From NCBI GenBank assembly GCA_031277045.1, contig JAISLX010000127.1:1-27433 (forward strand): a stretch of DNA of 27,433 nucleotides, given 5' to 3'. This stretch comes from Treponema sp. (GTDB lineage Bacteria; Spirochaetota; Spirochaetia; Treponematales; Breznakiellaceae). The position numbers were made by a program, and so were the translations under genes. The notes below the pieces were generated by a model, which saw only the letters and a list, made by a program, of their open reading frames with translations, ran no database searches and had not been told where the DNA came from. Below, piece after piece: positions 1 through 5,719 of the stretch. The number at the start of each line of letters is the position of its first letter. The stretch's first letter is position 1.

Positions 1-140
1 ACATATTTATAATTCTTTAATTTTCCAAAACCATATACAGAACATTTCATTTTCTTTTTCTCCAATACCATTAAATTATATTTTTTTTATTTTGTCAAGT
101 ATTTTTTTATAATTTTCAACAAATTTTAGCCCCTCTGGCA
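1..140. other. AT-rich non-coding stretch
   Basis: Very AT-rich sequence with long T runs (around 80-110) and no open reading frame that resembles a protein. I see no gene here. It adjoins the attC-like repeat at 141 and differs sharply in base composition from the GC-rich genes after 2 kb, so it probably belongs to the same acquired patch. Confidence 0.5.
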
Positions 141-325
141 CATAACGTTCCGGCTGTATGCGACGGTTTGGAGGCCCGGATAAGCGTTTGCGCAGCAAAC
201 GCGGGGCCGACAAACTGTGGGTGAGGGCCGGCGTGGGAAGGAGCCAAGCGACTGACCTAGCCGGCCAGAACCCTGGAGCCGCCCAAATAGGGCGGCGGAA
301 CGCATACAGTCCTGTTATACGAAGT
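141..325 (-). repeat. attC-like imperfect palindrome, copy 1
   Basis: The ends are complementary in two blocks. ATAAC (142-146) pairs with GTTAT (314-318), and CTGTATGCG (154-162) pairs with CGCATACAG (301-309). The blocks are separated by unpaired spacers of unequal length (7 and 4 nt). Smaller hairpins lie inside, such as GCGTTTGC/GCAAACGC around 184-202 and GCCGCCC/GGGCGGC around 279-297. Two stems with an asymmetric spacer and an AAC/GTT core are the architecture of integron attC sites. At about 185 bp it is longer than typical attC sites. It lies just downstream of the minus-strand gene at 336-1004, where a cassette's own attC would be. A second, truncated copy lies at 1084-1207 in the same orientation. 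The integron reading is inference; the palindrome and the direct repeat are seen directly. Confidence 0.5.
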
Positions 326-335
326 ACCGCCCCTT

Positions 336-1004
336 TCAAATTGTTTTATAGCTATTCACGTTTTTTATTAATATTATGCCTATTATTAATGTCCACCACG
401 TGAATAGACTTGCCGCTAATGCCGAATTTCCCCAGCCTATCGCACTATAAAAATCTCCGGCGTTTGTTCCAAAAAACATACTTGGAACAAATGTTAAATT
501 TATTATTCCTATAACAATTGCCACCCATCCTGTCCATTTCGGAAATAATTTTGCCTTGAATGTTATTATTCCAATTATTCCCATATATGTCGCCATTAAC
601 AGCCGGCTAATCGAGCCGTACAATAAATAATTTCCCTGCGCCAACAAACCATCCTGAGTAGCGTCTACGGCAACGCCTTTTGGGTTTAATACCCCGCCAG
701 CCTCCAATGAATGTGCAACAAAATTTATCGCAATACAAATACATACAGTATTGTACATTAAAATAACTAACCAGTTATTTTCTTTTATCATTCTTTTTAT
801 TGTTTGTTGAAATCCCGTAAAAAATATCAATTCAAACAAAAGGCTAAACAAAGCCACCAATGTTCGCAAAAGAACATTCCAAACCGGCGGTATACCACTA
901 TACATAAAATATAATACCATTGAGACTGGAACCGTCAAAAAAGTCAGAATACCAAAAACGCCGGTAATTTTCACCATTTGCCTGAAATCCATACTGTTTT
1001 CCAC
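336..1004 (-). CDS. AT-rich polytopic membrane protein (DUF4386-like?), unknown function
   Basis: A 222-residue protein with about six hydrophobic helices: near residues 12-32, 42-65, 78-98, 127-150, 155-175 and 190-214. I do not recognise it with certainty. Its size and helix pattern resemble DUF4386-type membrane proteins, but that is only an impression. The GTG start at 1004 is chosen because AAGGA lies 7 nt upstream, and a TTGACA promoter lies just beyond. The codons are strongly A/T-ending, unlike the GC-rich genes from 2 kb onward, which suggests transfer. It is bounded by two same-orientation copies of the 141-325 element, so it may be the payload of a mobile cassette. No substrate or enzymatic role can be deduced. 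Confidence 0.7.
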   Translation of the reverse strand: MENSMDFRQMVKITGVFGILTFLTVPVSMVLYFMYSGIPPVWNVLLRTLVALFSLLFELIFFTGFQQTIKRMIKENNWLVILMYNTVCICIAINFVAHSLEAGGVLNPKGVAVDATQDGLLAQGNYLLYGSISRLLMATYMGIIGIITFKAKLFPKWTGWVAIVIGIINLTFVPSMFFGTNAGDFYSAIGWGNSALAASLFTWWTLIIGIILIKNVNSYKTI

Positions 1005-1034
1005 GTTGTTGTCCTTTTAAGTCAGATTGATTGG

Positions 1035-1063
1035 ATAGTATATTCACGGAAAAATTTTGTCAA
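1035..1063 (-). promoter_or_regulatory. Sigma-70 promoter of the cassette gene
   Basis: On the minus strand, TTGACA (1058-1063, a perfect -35) is followed by a 17-nt spacer and TACTAT (1035-1040). TATACT, two bases upstream, is an alternative -10 with a 15-nt spacer. The predicted start near 1028 gives a leader of about 24 nt containing the AAGGA ribosome-binding site (1011-1018) of the GTG start at 1004. The AT-rich gene therefore carries its own promoter inside the repeat-flanked segment. Confidence 0.65.
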
Positions 1064-1083
1064 TGTGTTTTGGGGGAATATTT

Positions 1084-1207
1084 GGGCGGTATTTCGTATA
1101 ACGTTCCGGATGTATACGACGGTTTGACAGCCCGAATAAGGGCTTGCTTAGCAAGATCAGGGCTGGCAAAATGTGGGTGTAGTGAGCCGTGGGAATGGAG
1201 CGAAATA
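1084..1207 (-). repeat. attC-like repeat, copy 2 (truncated)
   Basis: A direct repeat of 141-250 with scattered substitutions. The shared landmarks, in the same order, are ATAACGTTCCGG, TGTAT.CGACGGTTTG, a central GC hairpin, AATGTGGGTG/AACTGTGGGTG and GTGGGAA.GGAGC. The inverted partner half seen in copy 1 (301-320) is missing because the IS5-type transposase fragment begins near 1208. The outer flank GGGCGGTATTTCGTATAAC (1084-1102) also matches, in inverted orientation, the right end of copy 1 (316-335). The element is therefore broken here. Confidence 0.6.
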
Positions 1208-1345
1208 GTATATGATAGAGAGAAGTACAAGAACCGCTCGTTGATTGAACGGATATTCGGCAAGATAAAAGAGAACCGGCGGCTTACCGTACGGTATGAA
1301 AAATCCGATATAAACTTCCACGTCCTTGTAACAAATTCTGTGTAA
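1208..1345 (+). pseudogene. IS5-family transposase, C-terminal remnant
   Basis: Translation from 1208 gives a segment starting VYDREKYKNRSLIERIFGK. It continues through KIKENRRLTVRYEK and SDINFH. This is the conserved C-terminal block of IS5-family DDE transposases (YxxR-N-xxER-xF-xKxK-xxRRxxxRYxK), where the ER pair belongs to the catalytic signature region. Everything N-terminal is missing, and the sequence upstream is the truncated attC-like repeat. After about 1320 the reading frame runs into the IS256-type terminal sequence and ends TNSV-stop, so the native C-terminus is lost too. It is a decayed fragment with no expected activity. Confidence 0.8.
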
Positions 1346-1347
1346 AC
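1321..1347. mobile_element. IS256-type terminal inverted repeat (right end)
   Basis: The stretch containing GTCCTTGTAACAAATTCTG then TGTAAA resembles the IS256-family end, in which GTCC and a TGTAAA block lie downstream of the transposase gene. It lies directly beyond the stop codon of the IS256-type remnant and abruptly interrupts the IS5 homology at about 1320. The junction indicates that the IS256-type element inserted into the IS5 transposase gene. The opposite end was not found. Confidence 0.5.
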
Positions 1348-1353
1348 GGTACA

Positions 1354-1866
1354 TCATAGGGGAACTCTGTTTTCCCCGTAAATGATTGCAAATTGATTGA
1401 GGGCAGTCCCCCAATCCCGTATGGGCATGGTCCATTTTTTGGATATGTTTTTCAAGCCTATAAAAATGAATTTCATTGCCGTCTCATCGTTCGGGAATGA
1501 CCGGCGGTGTTTTATGATATTTTGAATTGTGTAGTTCACCGGTTCTATGGCGTTGGTGGTGTACGCCACCTTCCTGATGTCCGGGGAAAACCTGAAAAAC
1601 GGAATAATTTCGGCCCAGCGATTGCGCCAGGATTTGGAAATCATCGGGTATTTCTTGTCTCAGGTTCCGGAGAACTCCTCCGGAGCGAAGGCGGCCGCTT
1701 CCGTCTGAGGAACCGGGAAAACGGTTTTAAGGGCGGCGGTAACGGCCCTGCGGTCTTTGCAGGGGACGAACCGTACTGAATTACGAACCCTGTGGACGAT
1801 GCACAGTTGGACTTCGGTCATGGGGAACACGGCGGCGATGGCGTCGGGAAAACCGGTGAGCCCGTC
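1354..1866 (-). pseudogene. IS256-family (Mutator) transposase, degraded C-terminal half
   Basis: On the minus strand from 1866 the frame reads DGLTGFPDAIAAVFPMTEV, then QLCIVHRVRNSVRF, CKDRRAV, an in-frame TGA at 1660-1662, DKKYPMISKSWRNRW, TTNAIEPVNYTIQNIIKHRR and ALNQFAIIY, ending at RVPL-stop. This is the classic order of conserved blocks in IS256-family transposases (DGLTGFP with the second catalytic Asp, C-I-VHxxRNS, TTNAIE with the catalytic Glu). The N-terminal third is absent, homology stops at a TAA at 1867-1869, and the TGA probably replaces a Trp codon, since FSGTW/FSETWDKKYP is usual. It cannot make a functional transposase. Confidence 0.85.
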
Positions 1867-2011
1867 TTAAAAGATATACTCCTTGCCGCCGTTTTAACGG
1901 CGAACCTCCGGTTTGTGGTGCGCAAAGAAAAGACGGGTAAACCGGGCCGCGCTTTGCGGGAGCCGTTCTGCGTATCTTGCGCCGTCCCGGCGGAATGTGT
2001 AAGATCGGCTT

Positions 2012-2350
2012 ATGTTGTTCGTAATCATTCCCTTTTCGGTTGTATTGCTGGGTGTGATTGTGTATTTTGCCCTTTCCCCGCGCTCATCGAAGGGCCTGCG
2101 CCTGGCCGCCCTTGCCGCGCTGGGGGCTATTATGCTTGCAATAGTGATCTGCGCCGTCATCGTATTCACAAACCAGGGGACCGTCGAGGAGGGGCCGGTA
2201 ATGCCGGACTTTTACACAGCCAGTGCGCCTCAGTCCGCTCCCAAAGGTAATTCGCTGATTCTTTTGCTTCTAGCCGTCTTCTTGCTGGTCTTCCTGGGGG
2301 TCGTAGTATTTCTGGCCATGAAGGAACGCCAGCGCCAGCAGAGAACATAA
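2012..2350 (+). CDS. Small membrane protein of unknown function
   Basis: A 112-residue protein with three clear hydrophobic segments: about 1-21, 31-52 and 81-103. The second and third are separated by a ~28-residue Pro/Ser/Thr-rich linker, and the tail is short and basic (KERQRQQRT). I do not recognise the family. The ORF is GC-rich with codon use like the downstream genes, so it belongs to the resident chromosome and not to the IS patch that ends about 140 bp upstream. The ribosome-binding site before the ATG is weak (GTAAGAT), leaving the start uncertain. It converges on the ABC importer operon and shares a terminator-like hairpin with it at 2352-2381. Confidence 0.6.
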   Translation: MLFVIIPFSVVLLGVIVYFALSPRSSKGLRLAALAALGAIMLAIVICAVIVFTNQGTVEEGPVMPDFYTASAPQSAPKGNSLILLLLAVFLLVFLGVVVFLAMKERQRQQRT

Positions 2351-2351
2351 A

Positions 2352-2381
2352 CCGAAGGGACTTGAAAAACTGAAACTTCGG
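2352..2381. terminator. Hairpin between convergent genes
   Basis: CCGAAG (2352-2357) pairs with CTTCGG (2376-2381) around an inner GAAAAACTGAAAC block. It lies in the 60-bp gap between the small membrane-protein gene (+) and the last permease gene (-). There is no T run. The core resembles the TTCA/TGAA palindromes at 16573, 16649 and 20604. Confidence 0.4.
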
Positions 2382-2410
2382 GATTGGGCGGACCGGCTTG
2401 CGGCGCGGCC

Positions 2411-3097
2411 CTATTCCTCGTAAAGCATAACGCTCTGATCGCCGCGGGCAAGCTTGCGGACTACACAGGACAGGGAAAAGTTAATCACGAAGTAAACCAG
2501 GGCTATAAAACAGTACAGCACAAAAACATGGGCGCTTGTGATTGGCGTACTCCGGGACACAACCCCCATCAGGTTTTTGGTATTAAAGAAAAATTCCGCG
2601 ATGGCGAACTGGGCAAAAAACGACGTGTCTTTGATGGTGGTAATGATTTGGCTCATCAGGGAAGGGACGATGCGGGCGAAGCACTGGGGCAAAATAATGT
2701 AAAAAAGGGACTGAAAGAAGCTGAAACCCTGGGATCGGGCGGCCTCGAACTGGCCTTTGGCGATTGAATTGAGCCCTCCCCGCACAATTTCCGCAATGAC
2801 CGACGAGGTGTACAACGCAAGACCCAGCGAACCCCGGATAAGATAGGTGCCAAAAGGCAGCATAAACACACAGATAAGAATCCACAGAAGCAGGGGGGTA
2901 CTGCGAAATACCTCGATGTAGACCGAGGCGATCCGTCCCAAAAGGTGCCGCTCGTAATTTCTGCAGAGGGCCAGAAACGTACCAAAGACAATACTCACCA
3001 GCACGGTAGAAATGGAAACCAGCAGCGTGGTCCGCAGGCCCACCAGAATAAACCGTATATTGACGGGGGTAAAAATATCCGCAAAAATCTGACTCAT
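2411..3097 (-). CDS. Amino-acid ABC transporter permease (HisM/GltK type), second subunit
   Basis: A 228-residue inner-membrane subunit of a polar-amino-acid importer with about five transmembrane helices. The EAA cytoplasmic loop is visible near residues 138-160 (QFEAARSQGFSFFQSLFYII followed by LPQ), which docks on the ATPase. Two diagnostic stretches of the family precede it: SVYIEVFRSTPLL and GGLNSIAKGQFEAARSQGF. The ATG overlaps the stop codon of the upstream permease gene (ATGA at 3094-3097), implying translational coupling and heterodimer assembly. It is the last gene of the four-gene operon and ends before the convergent hairpin at 2352-2381. Confidence 0.93.
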   Translation of the reverse strand: MSQIFADIFTPVNIRFILVGLRTTLLVSISTVLVSIVFGTFLALCRNYERHLLGRIASVYIEVFRSTPLLLWILICVFMLPFGTYLIRGSLGLALYTSSVIAEIVRGGLNSIAKGQFEAARSQGFSFFQSLFYIILPQCFARIVPSLMSQIITTIKDTSFFAQFAIAEFFFNTKNLMGVVSRSTPITSAHVFVLYCFIALVYFVINFSLSCVVRKLARGDQSVMLYEE

Positions 3098-3852
3098 GAC
3101 CGGCCGCCTCCCCGTTCCACCGGGATTTCCGGTTCCACCGCGGCAACGGGGATCATATCCCGGTTCTTTATCCGCGTCTCGTGGCGGCGGGCCCAGGTAA
3201 CCAGGGGAAAACAGAGGAGAAAATAGAGAACGCCGGTGGTGATATACGCCGGGCCGTAACTCAAGGTTCCGTTGCTGGCCCAGGAGTCGGCCCGGTACAT
3301 AAGGTCCCCCCCGGCAATCAGAGCCAGGGTGGAAGTGTTTTTAACCAGGTTGACCGCCTGGTTCGCCAAGGGGGGCAGCACAATCGTGATGGTCTGGGGC
3401 AGGATGATATACCGCATAGCCTGAACGTAGGAAAAGCCCTGGGACCGGGCCGCTTCCATCTGGCCCTTGGGAATGGACGTGATTCCCGCGCGGAATACCT
3501 CCGCCACATAGGCCCCGTGGTATATCCCCACGCACAGCATACCGATAAGAAACACGTCCAACAGGATACCCACATAGGGAAGGGCGTTGTAGACAAAGAA
3601 CACTTGTACCACAAGGGGGGTGTTCTGAAAAACCTCGACATATACGCGGGATACGGCCCGTAATATTTTGAACCGCGTTGTGGAGCAGAGACCGAATACG
3701 ACACCCAGCGCAAGCGCAAGGATCAGGGCAAGAACCGAGACAAGAATCGTAACGCCAAAGCCGGCAAGGAATTCCGGCGCGGCCATAAAAAGCCGCCACC
3801 AGCGCCAGAACGCGAAGGGACCGGTAGTAAAAAAATCAACAACGCTTTGCAT
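3094..3852 (-). CDS. Amino-acid ABC transporter permease, first subunit
   Basis: A 252-residue inner-membrane permease of the His/Glu/Gln/Arg/opine family. The N-terminus carries an extra hydrophobic/aromatic segment before helix 1 (about residues 33-55). VYVEVFQNTPLVVQVFF is the family stretch, and the EAA loop reads QMEAARSQGFSYVQAMRYI then ILPQ. The C-terminal tail is basic and Pro/Glu-rich. It pairs with the 2411-3097 product and the two genes overlap by 4 nt. It is separated from the upstream binding-protein gene by 136 bp containing two strong hairpins, so its expression is probably reduced relative to the binding protein. The ATG follows GGGGTGTTGA. Confidence 0.93.
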   Translation of the reverse strand: MQSVVDFFTTGPFAFWRWWRLFMAAPEFLAGFGVTILVSVLALILALALGVVFGLCSTTRFKILRAVSRVYVEVFQNTPLVVQVFFVYNALPYVGILLDVFLIGMLCVGIYHGAYVAEVFRAGITSIPKGQMEAARSQGFSYVQAMRYIILPQTITIVLPPLANQAVNLVKNTSTLALIAGGDLMYRADSWASNGTLSYGPAYITTGVLYFLLCFPLVTWARRHETRIKNRDMIPVAAVEPEIPVERGGGRS

Positions 3853-3879
3853 TCAACACCCCGCCGCGCATGTTACGAC

Positions 3880-3921
3880 AAAAAAGCTTTTCCCAAAACC
3901 CGGCTGGCTTTGGGAAAGCTT
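3880..3921 (-). terminator. Intrinsic-terminator-like hairpin inside the ABC operon
   Basis: Read on the minus strand, AAGCTTTCCCAAAG (3921-3908) pairs with the near-complementary TTTTGGGAAAAGCTT (3898-3884). It is followed at once by a run of six T (3885-3880). This is a canonical rho-independent terminator shape. It sits between the binding-protein stop and the permease start, so it most likely acts as a leaky terminator that favours binding-protein mRNA. Confidence 0.7.
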
Positions 3922-3930
3922 CACGGTTTT

Positions 3931-3963
3931 AACCGGCCCCGGATTAACAACCCGGGACCGGTT
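3931..3963 (-). other. Second intercistronic hairpin after the binding-protein gene
   Basis: AACCGGCCCCGG (3931-3942) pairs with CCGGGACCGGTT (3952-3963) with one mismatch and a 9-nt loop. It lies between the stop codon of the binding-protein gene (3989) and the terminator-like hairpin. It has no T run. It could protect the 3' end of the upstream message against exonucleases or assist termination; that role is inference. Confidence 0.5.
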
Positions 3964-3988
3964 ACGGCTTCCCGTTGGCGGGCGGCCG

Positions 3989-4801
3989 TTACAAATCGTA
4001 TTTTGTGATCAAGCCCGCGATGGTACCATCATTGAGCCACTTGGTAACCAGGCCGTCCACCCAGGAAGCCAGACCTTTGTTGGAAAGCTTGCTGGCAATG
4101 CCGTAGGGCTGGGGCGCGTAGGTGTCGGGCAGAAGTTCCACGGAGGCATCCAGATAGCCCCGCAAAATCGCCTTGTCCACGGAGAAGGCGTCTACGCGGC
4201 CTGAGTCCAGGGCGGCTTTGATCTCCGGATACGTAGCGTATTCCAGAAATTTTACCGAGATCCCCAGCGGCTTGGCCCCTTCTTCAATCGCCTGGCGGCT
4301 GGTGGCGGACTGGGCGACCCCGATGGTCTTACCGTCCAAATCCTTGAGGCTCGTGTAGCCGCCGGCCTTCTTGGTCAAAAGGCCCACCCCGTCGGTGTAG
4401 TAGATCGTCGAGAAGTTGTAGGTAAGCTTCCGCTCCTCGGTTACCGTGAACGTGGCGATAACAAAGTCAATATCGCCGTTGTCCAGCAGGGGACCCCGTG
4501 TTTTGGCGGTTACCGGGGTAAAAGCTACCCGGTTCTCGTCCCCAAAAATCTCCTTGGCGATAAGCCGCGCCATGTCGATTTCCAGGCCCTCGTAGTGCCC
4601 CGTATTGGGGTCGAGCAGGCCAAAACCGGGAACATCGGATTTTACCCCTACTTTGAGGAGTCCCGCCTTGACGATTCTGTCAAGGTCCGCGATCCCCGTG
4701 GACGGGGCCGCCGGGGCCTGTTCCTTTTTCCCGCCGGCAAATACAGTGCCGGCCGCTGCCACCAGAATCAAAGCGGCGCATAACAACTTTGCTTGCTTCA
4801 T
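3989..4801 (-). CDS. Acidic/polar amino-acid ABC transporter substrate-binding protein (PEB1/GltI-like)
   Basis: A 270-residue extracytoplasmic binding protein (SBP_bac_3 fold). The signal peptide (residues 1-22) ends VFA, followed by GGKKEQAP, a leader style common in treponemes. The mature part carries the cluster-3 landmarks: GLEIDMARLIAKEIFGD, AKTRGPLLDNGDIDFVIATF, TVTEERKLTYNFS and YYTDGVGLL. The AKTRGPLLDNG block, whose Arg contacts the ligand carboxylate in aspartate/glutamate binders such as Campylobacter PEB1, suggests an acidic amino acid, though glutamine is possible. The start is supported by GGAGGG about 8 nt upstream. The gene lies 15 nt after the ATPase gene and before the two permeases, with a terminator-like hairpin following it. 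Confidence 0.93.
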   Translation of the reverse strand: MKQAKLLCAALILVAAAGTVFAGGKKEQAPAAPSTGIADLDRIVKAGLLKVGVKSDVPGFGLLDPNTGHYEGLEIDMARLIAKEIFGDENRVAFTPVTAKTRGPLLDNGDIDFVIATFTVTEERKLTYNFSTIYYTDGVGLLTKKAGGYTSLKDLDGKTIGVAQSATSRQAIEEGAKPLGISVKFLEYATYPEIKAALDSGRVDAFSVDKAILRGYLDASVELLPDTYAPQPYGIASKLSNKGLASWVDGLVTKWLNDGTIAGLITKYDL

Positions 4802-4816
4802 TCTGTTACCCTCCTG

Positions 4817-5539
4817 TTAGTGCAGAATTTTGCTTAAGAACGCACCCGTGCGTTCATTTTTAGGATGCTCAAAAAATTCTTCGGGCGGCCCCTCTTCTAC
4901 CAGGGCCCCCTCGTCCATAAAAATTACCCGGTCCGCCACCTGCCGGGCAAATCCCATCTCGTGAGTTACCACCACCATTGTAATGGATTCCTGGGACAGA
5001 CGGATCATTACGTCCAGCACCTCCTGGACCATCTCCGGGTCCAGGGCGCTGGTGGGCTCGTCAAAGAGAAGTATCTTCTGGCGGGTCGCCAGGGCGCGGG
5101 CGATGGCGATGCGCTGCTGCTGCCCGCCGGACAGCGTGGCGGGGTAGTTTCCTGCCTTGTCCCTTAGGCCCACCACGTCCAGGTAGTGGTAGGCGATTTC
5201 CTCCGCTTCTTTTTTGGGCTTTTTTTGAAGTTTGATGGGGGCCAGCGTGATGTTCTGCAGGGCCGTCATGTGGGGGTACAAGTTGAACTGCTGAAACACC
5301 ATAGCGCAGCAGGAGCGGATAAGCTGGGTATGGTTGACACGGGTCAAAAGTTCGCCGTCCAGGTACACCTCCCCGCTGGTGGGCTCTTCCAGGGCGTTGA
5401 TACAACGGATAAGGGTACTTTTGCCTGAGCCGGAAGGACCGATGATGGTAACTTTTTCCCCTTCCTGAACGATCATGTTGATGTCCTTGAGGGCTTGCAG
5501 GGTTCCAAAAAATTTATTGACTTCCTTAAGCCGGATCAT
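4817..5539 (-). CDS. Amino-acid ABC transporter ATP-binding protein (GlnQ/GltL type)
   Basis: A 240-residue cytoplasmic ATPase that powers the importer encoded by the next three genes. Walker A is GPSGSGKST (34-42), the Q-loop region [12 protein letters not shown] (81-92), the signature LSGGQ (136-140), Walker B ILLFDE (156-161) and the H-loop follows in [10 protein letters not shown]. Length and motifs match the polar amino-acid ATPase subfamily (TIGR-type GlnQ/HisP). The ATG is preceded by AGAAGGGGG at good spacing. It is the first gene of a minus-strand operon in the order ATPase, binding protein, permease, permease. It diverges from the pepF-like gene across a 180-bp gap. Confidence 0.95.
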   Translation of the reverse strand: MIRLKEVNKFFGTLQALKDINMIVQEGEKVTIIGPSGSGKSTLIRCINALEEPTSGEVYLDGELLTRVNHTQLIRSCCAMVFQQFNLYPHMTALQNITLAPIKLQKKPKKEAEEIAYHYLDVVGLRDKAGNYPATLSGGQQQRIAIARALATRQKILLFDEPTSALDPEMVQEVLDVMIRLSQESITMVVVTHEMGFARQVADRVIFMDEGALVEEGPPEEFFEHPKNERTGAFLSKILH

Positions 5540-5719
5540 TGACGCCCCCTTCTGACTGTAAACCCATTCCCCATTCTAAAACCCGAATCCTTCATTTTGG
5601 TAGCCACAAACCATGATACCTGAATAAACATACAAAAAAATGTAAATTTATACAATACTGTCCTGCCGGGCGGGCGGAACAGCTTGTCATGCGCGCGGAG
5701 CGGCAGGTATGCTGGGGCC
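5540..5719. other. Divergent intergenic region (ABC importer operon / pepF)
   Basis: About 180 bp between two divergent start codons, with a central AT-rich part. A possible -10 for the plus strand is TACAAT (5651-5656), without a convincing -35. A possible -10 for the minus strand is TAGAAT (near 5574-5579), also with a weak -35. Both transcription units must be driven from here, but I cannot fix either promoter. Confidence 0.35.

Noticed and set aside
158..403. Plus-strand 81-codon ORF across the attC-like repeat
   Set aside because: It translates palindromic DNA, has no ribosome site or family resemblance, and overlaps the 3' end of the membrane-protein gene.
1031..1345. A single 104-residue protein
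   Set aside because: Its first 59 codons are the attC-like repeat; only the part from 1208 is transposase-like and the end is IS256 terminal DNA, so it is a chimera of debris.
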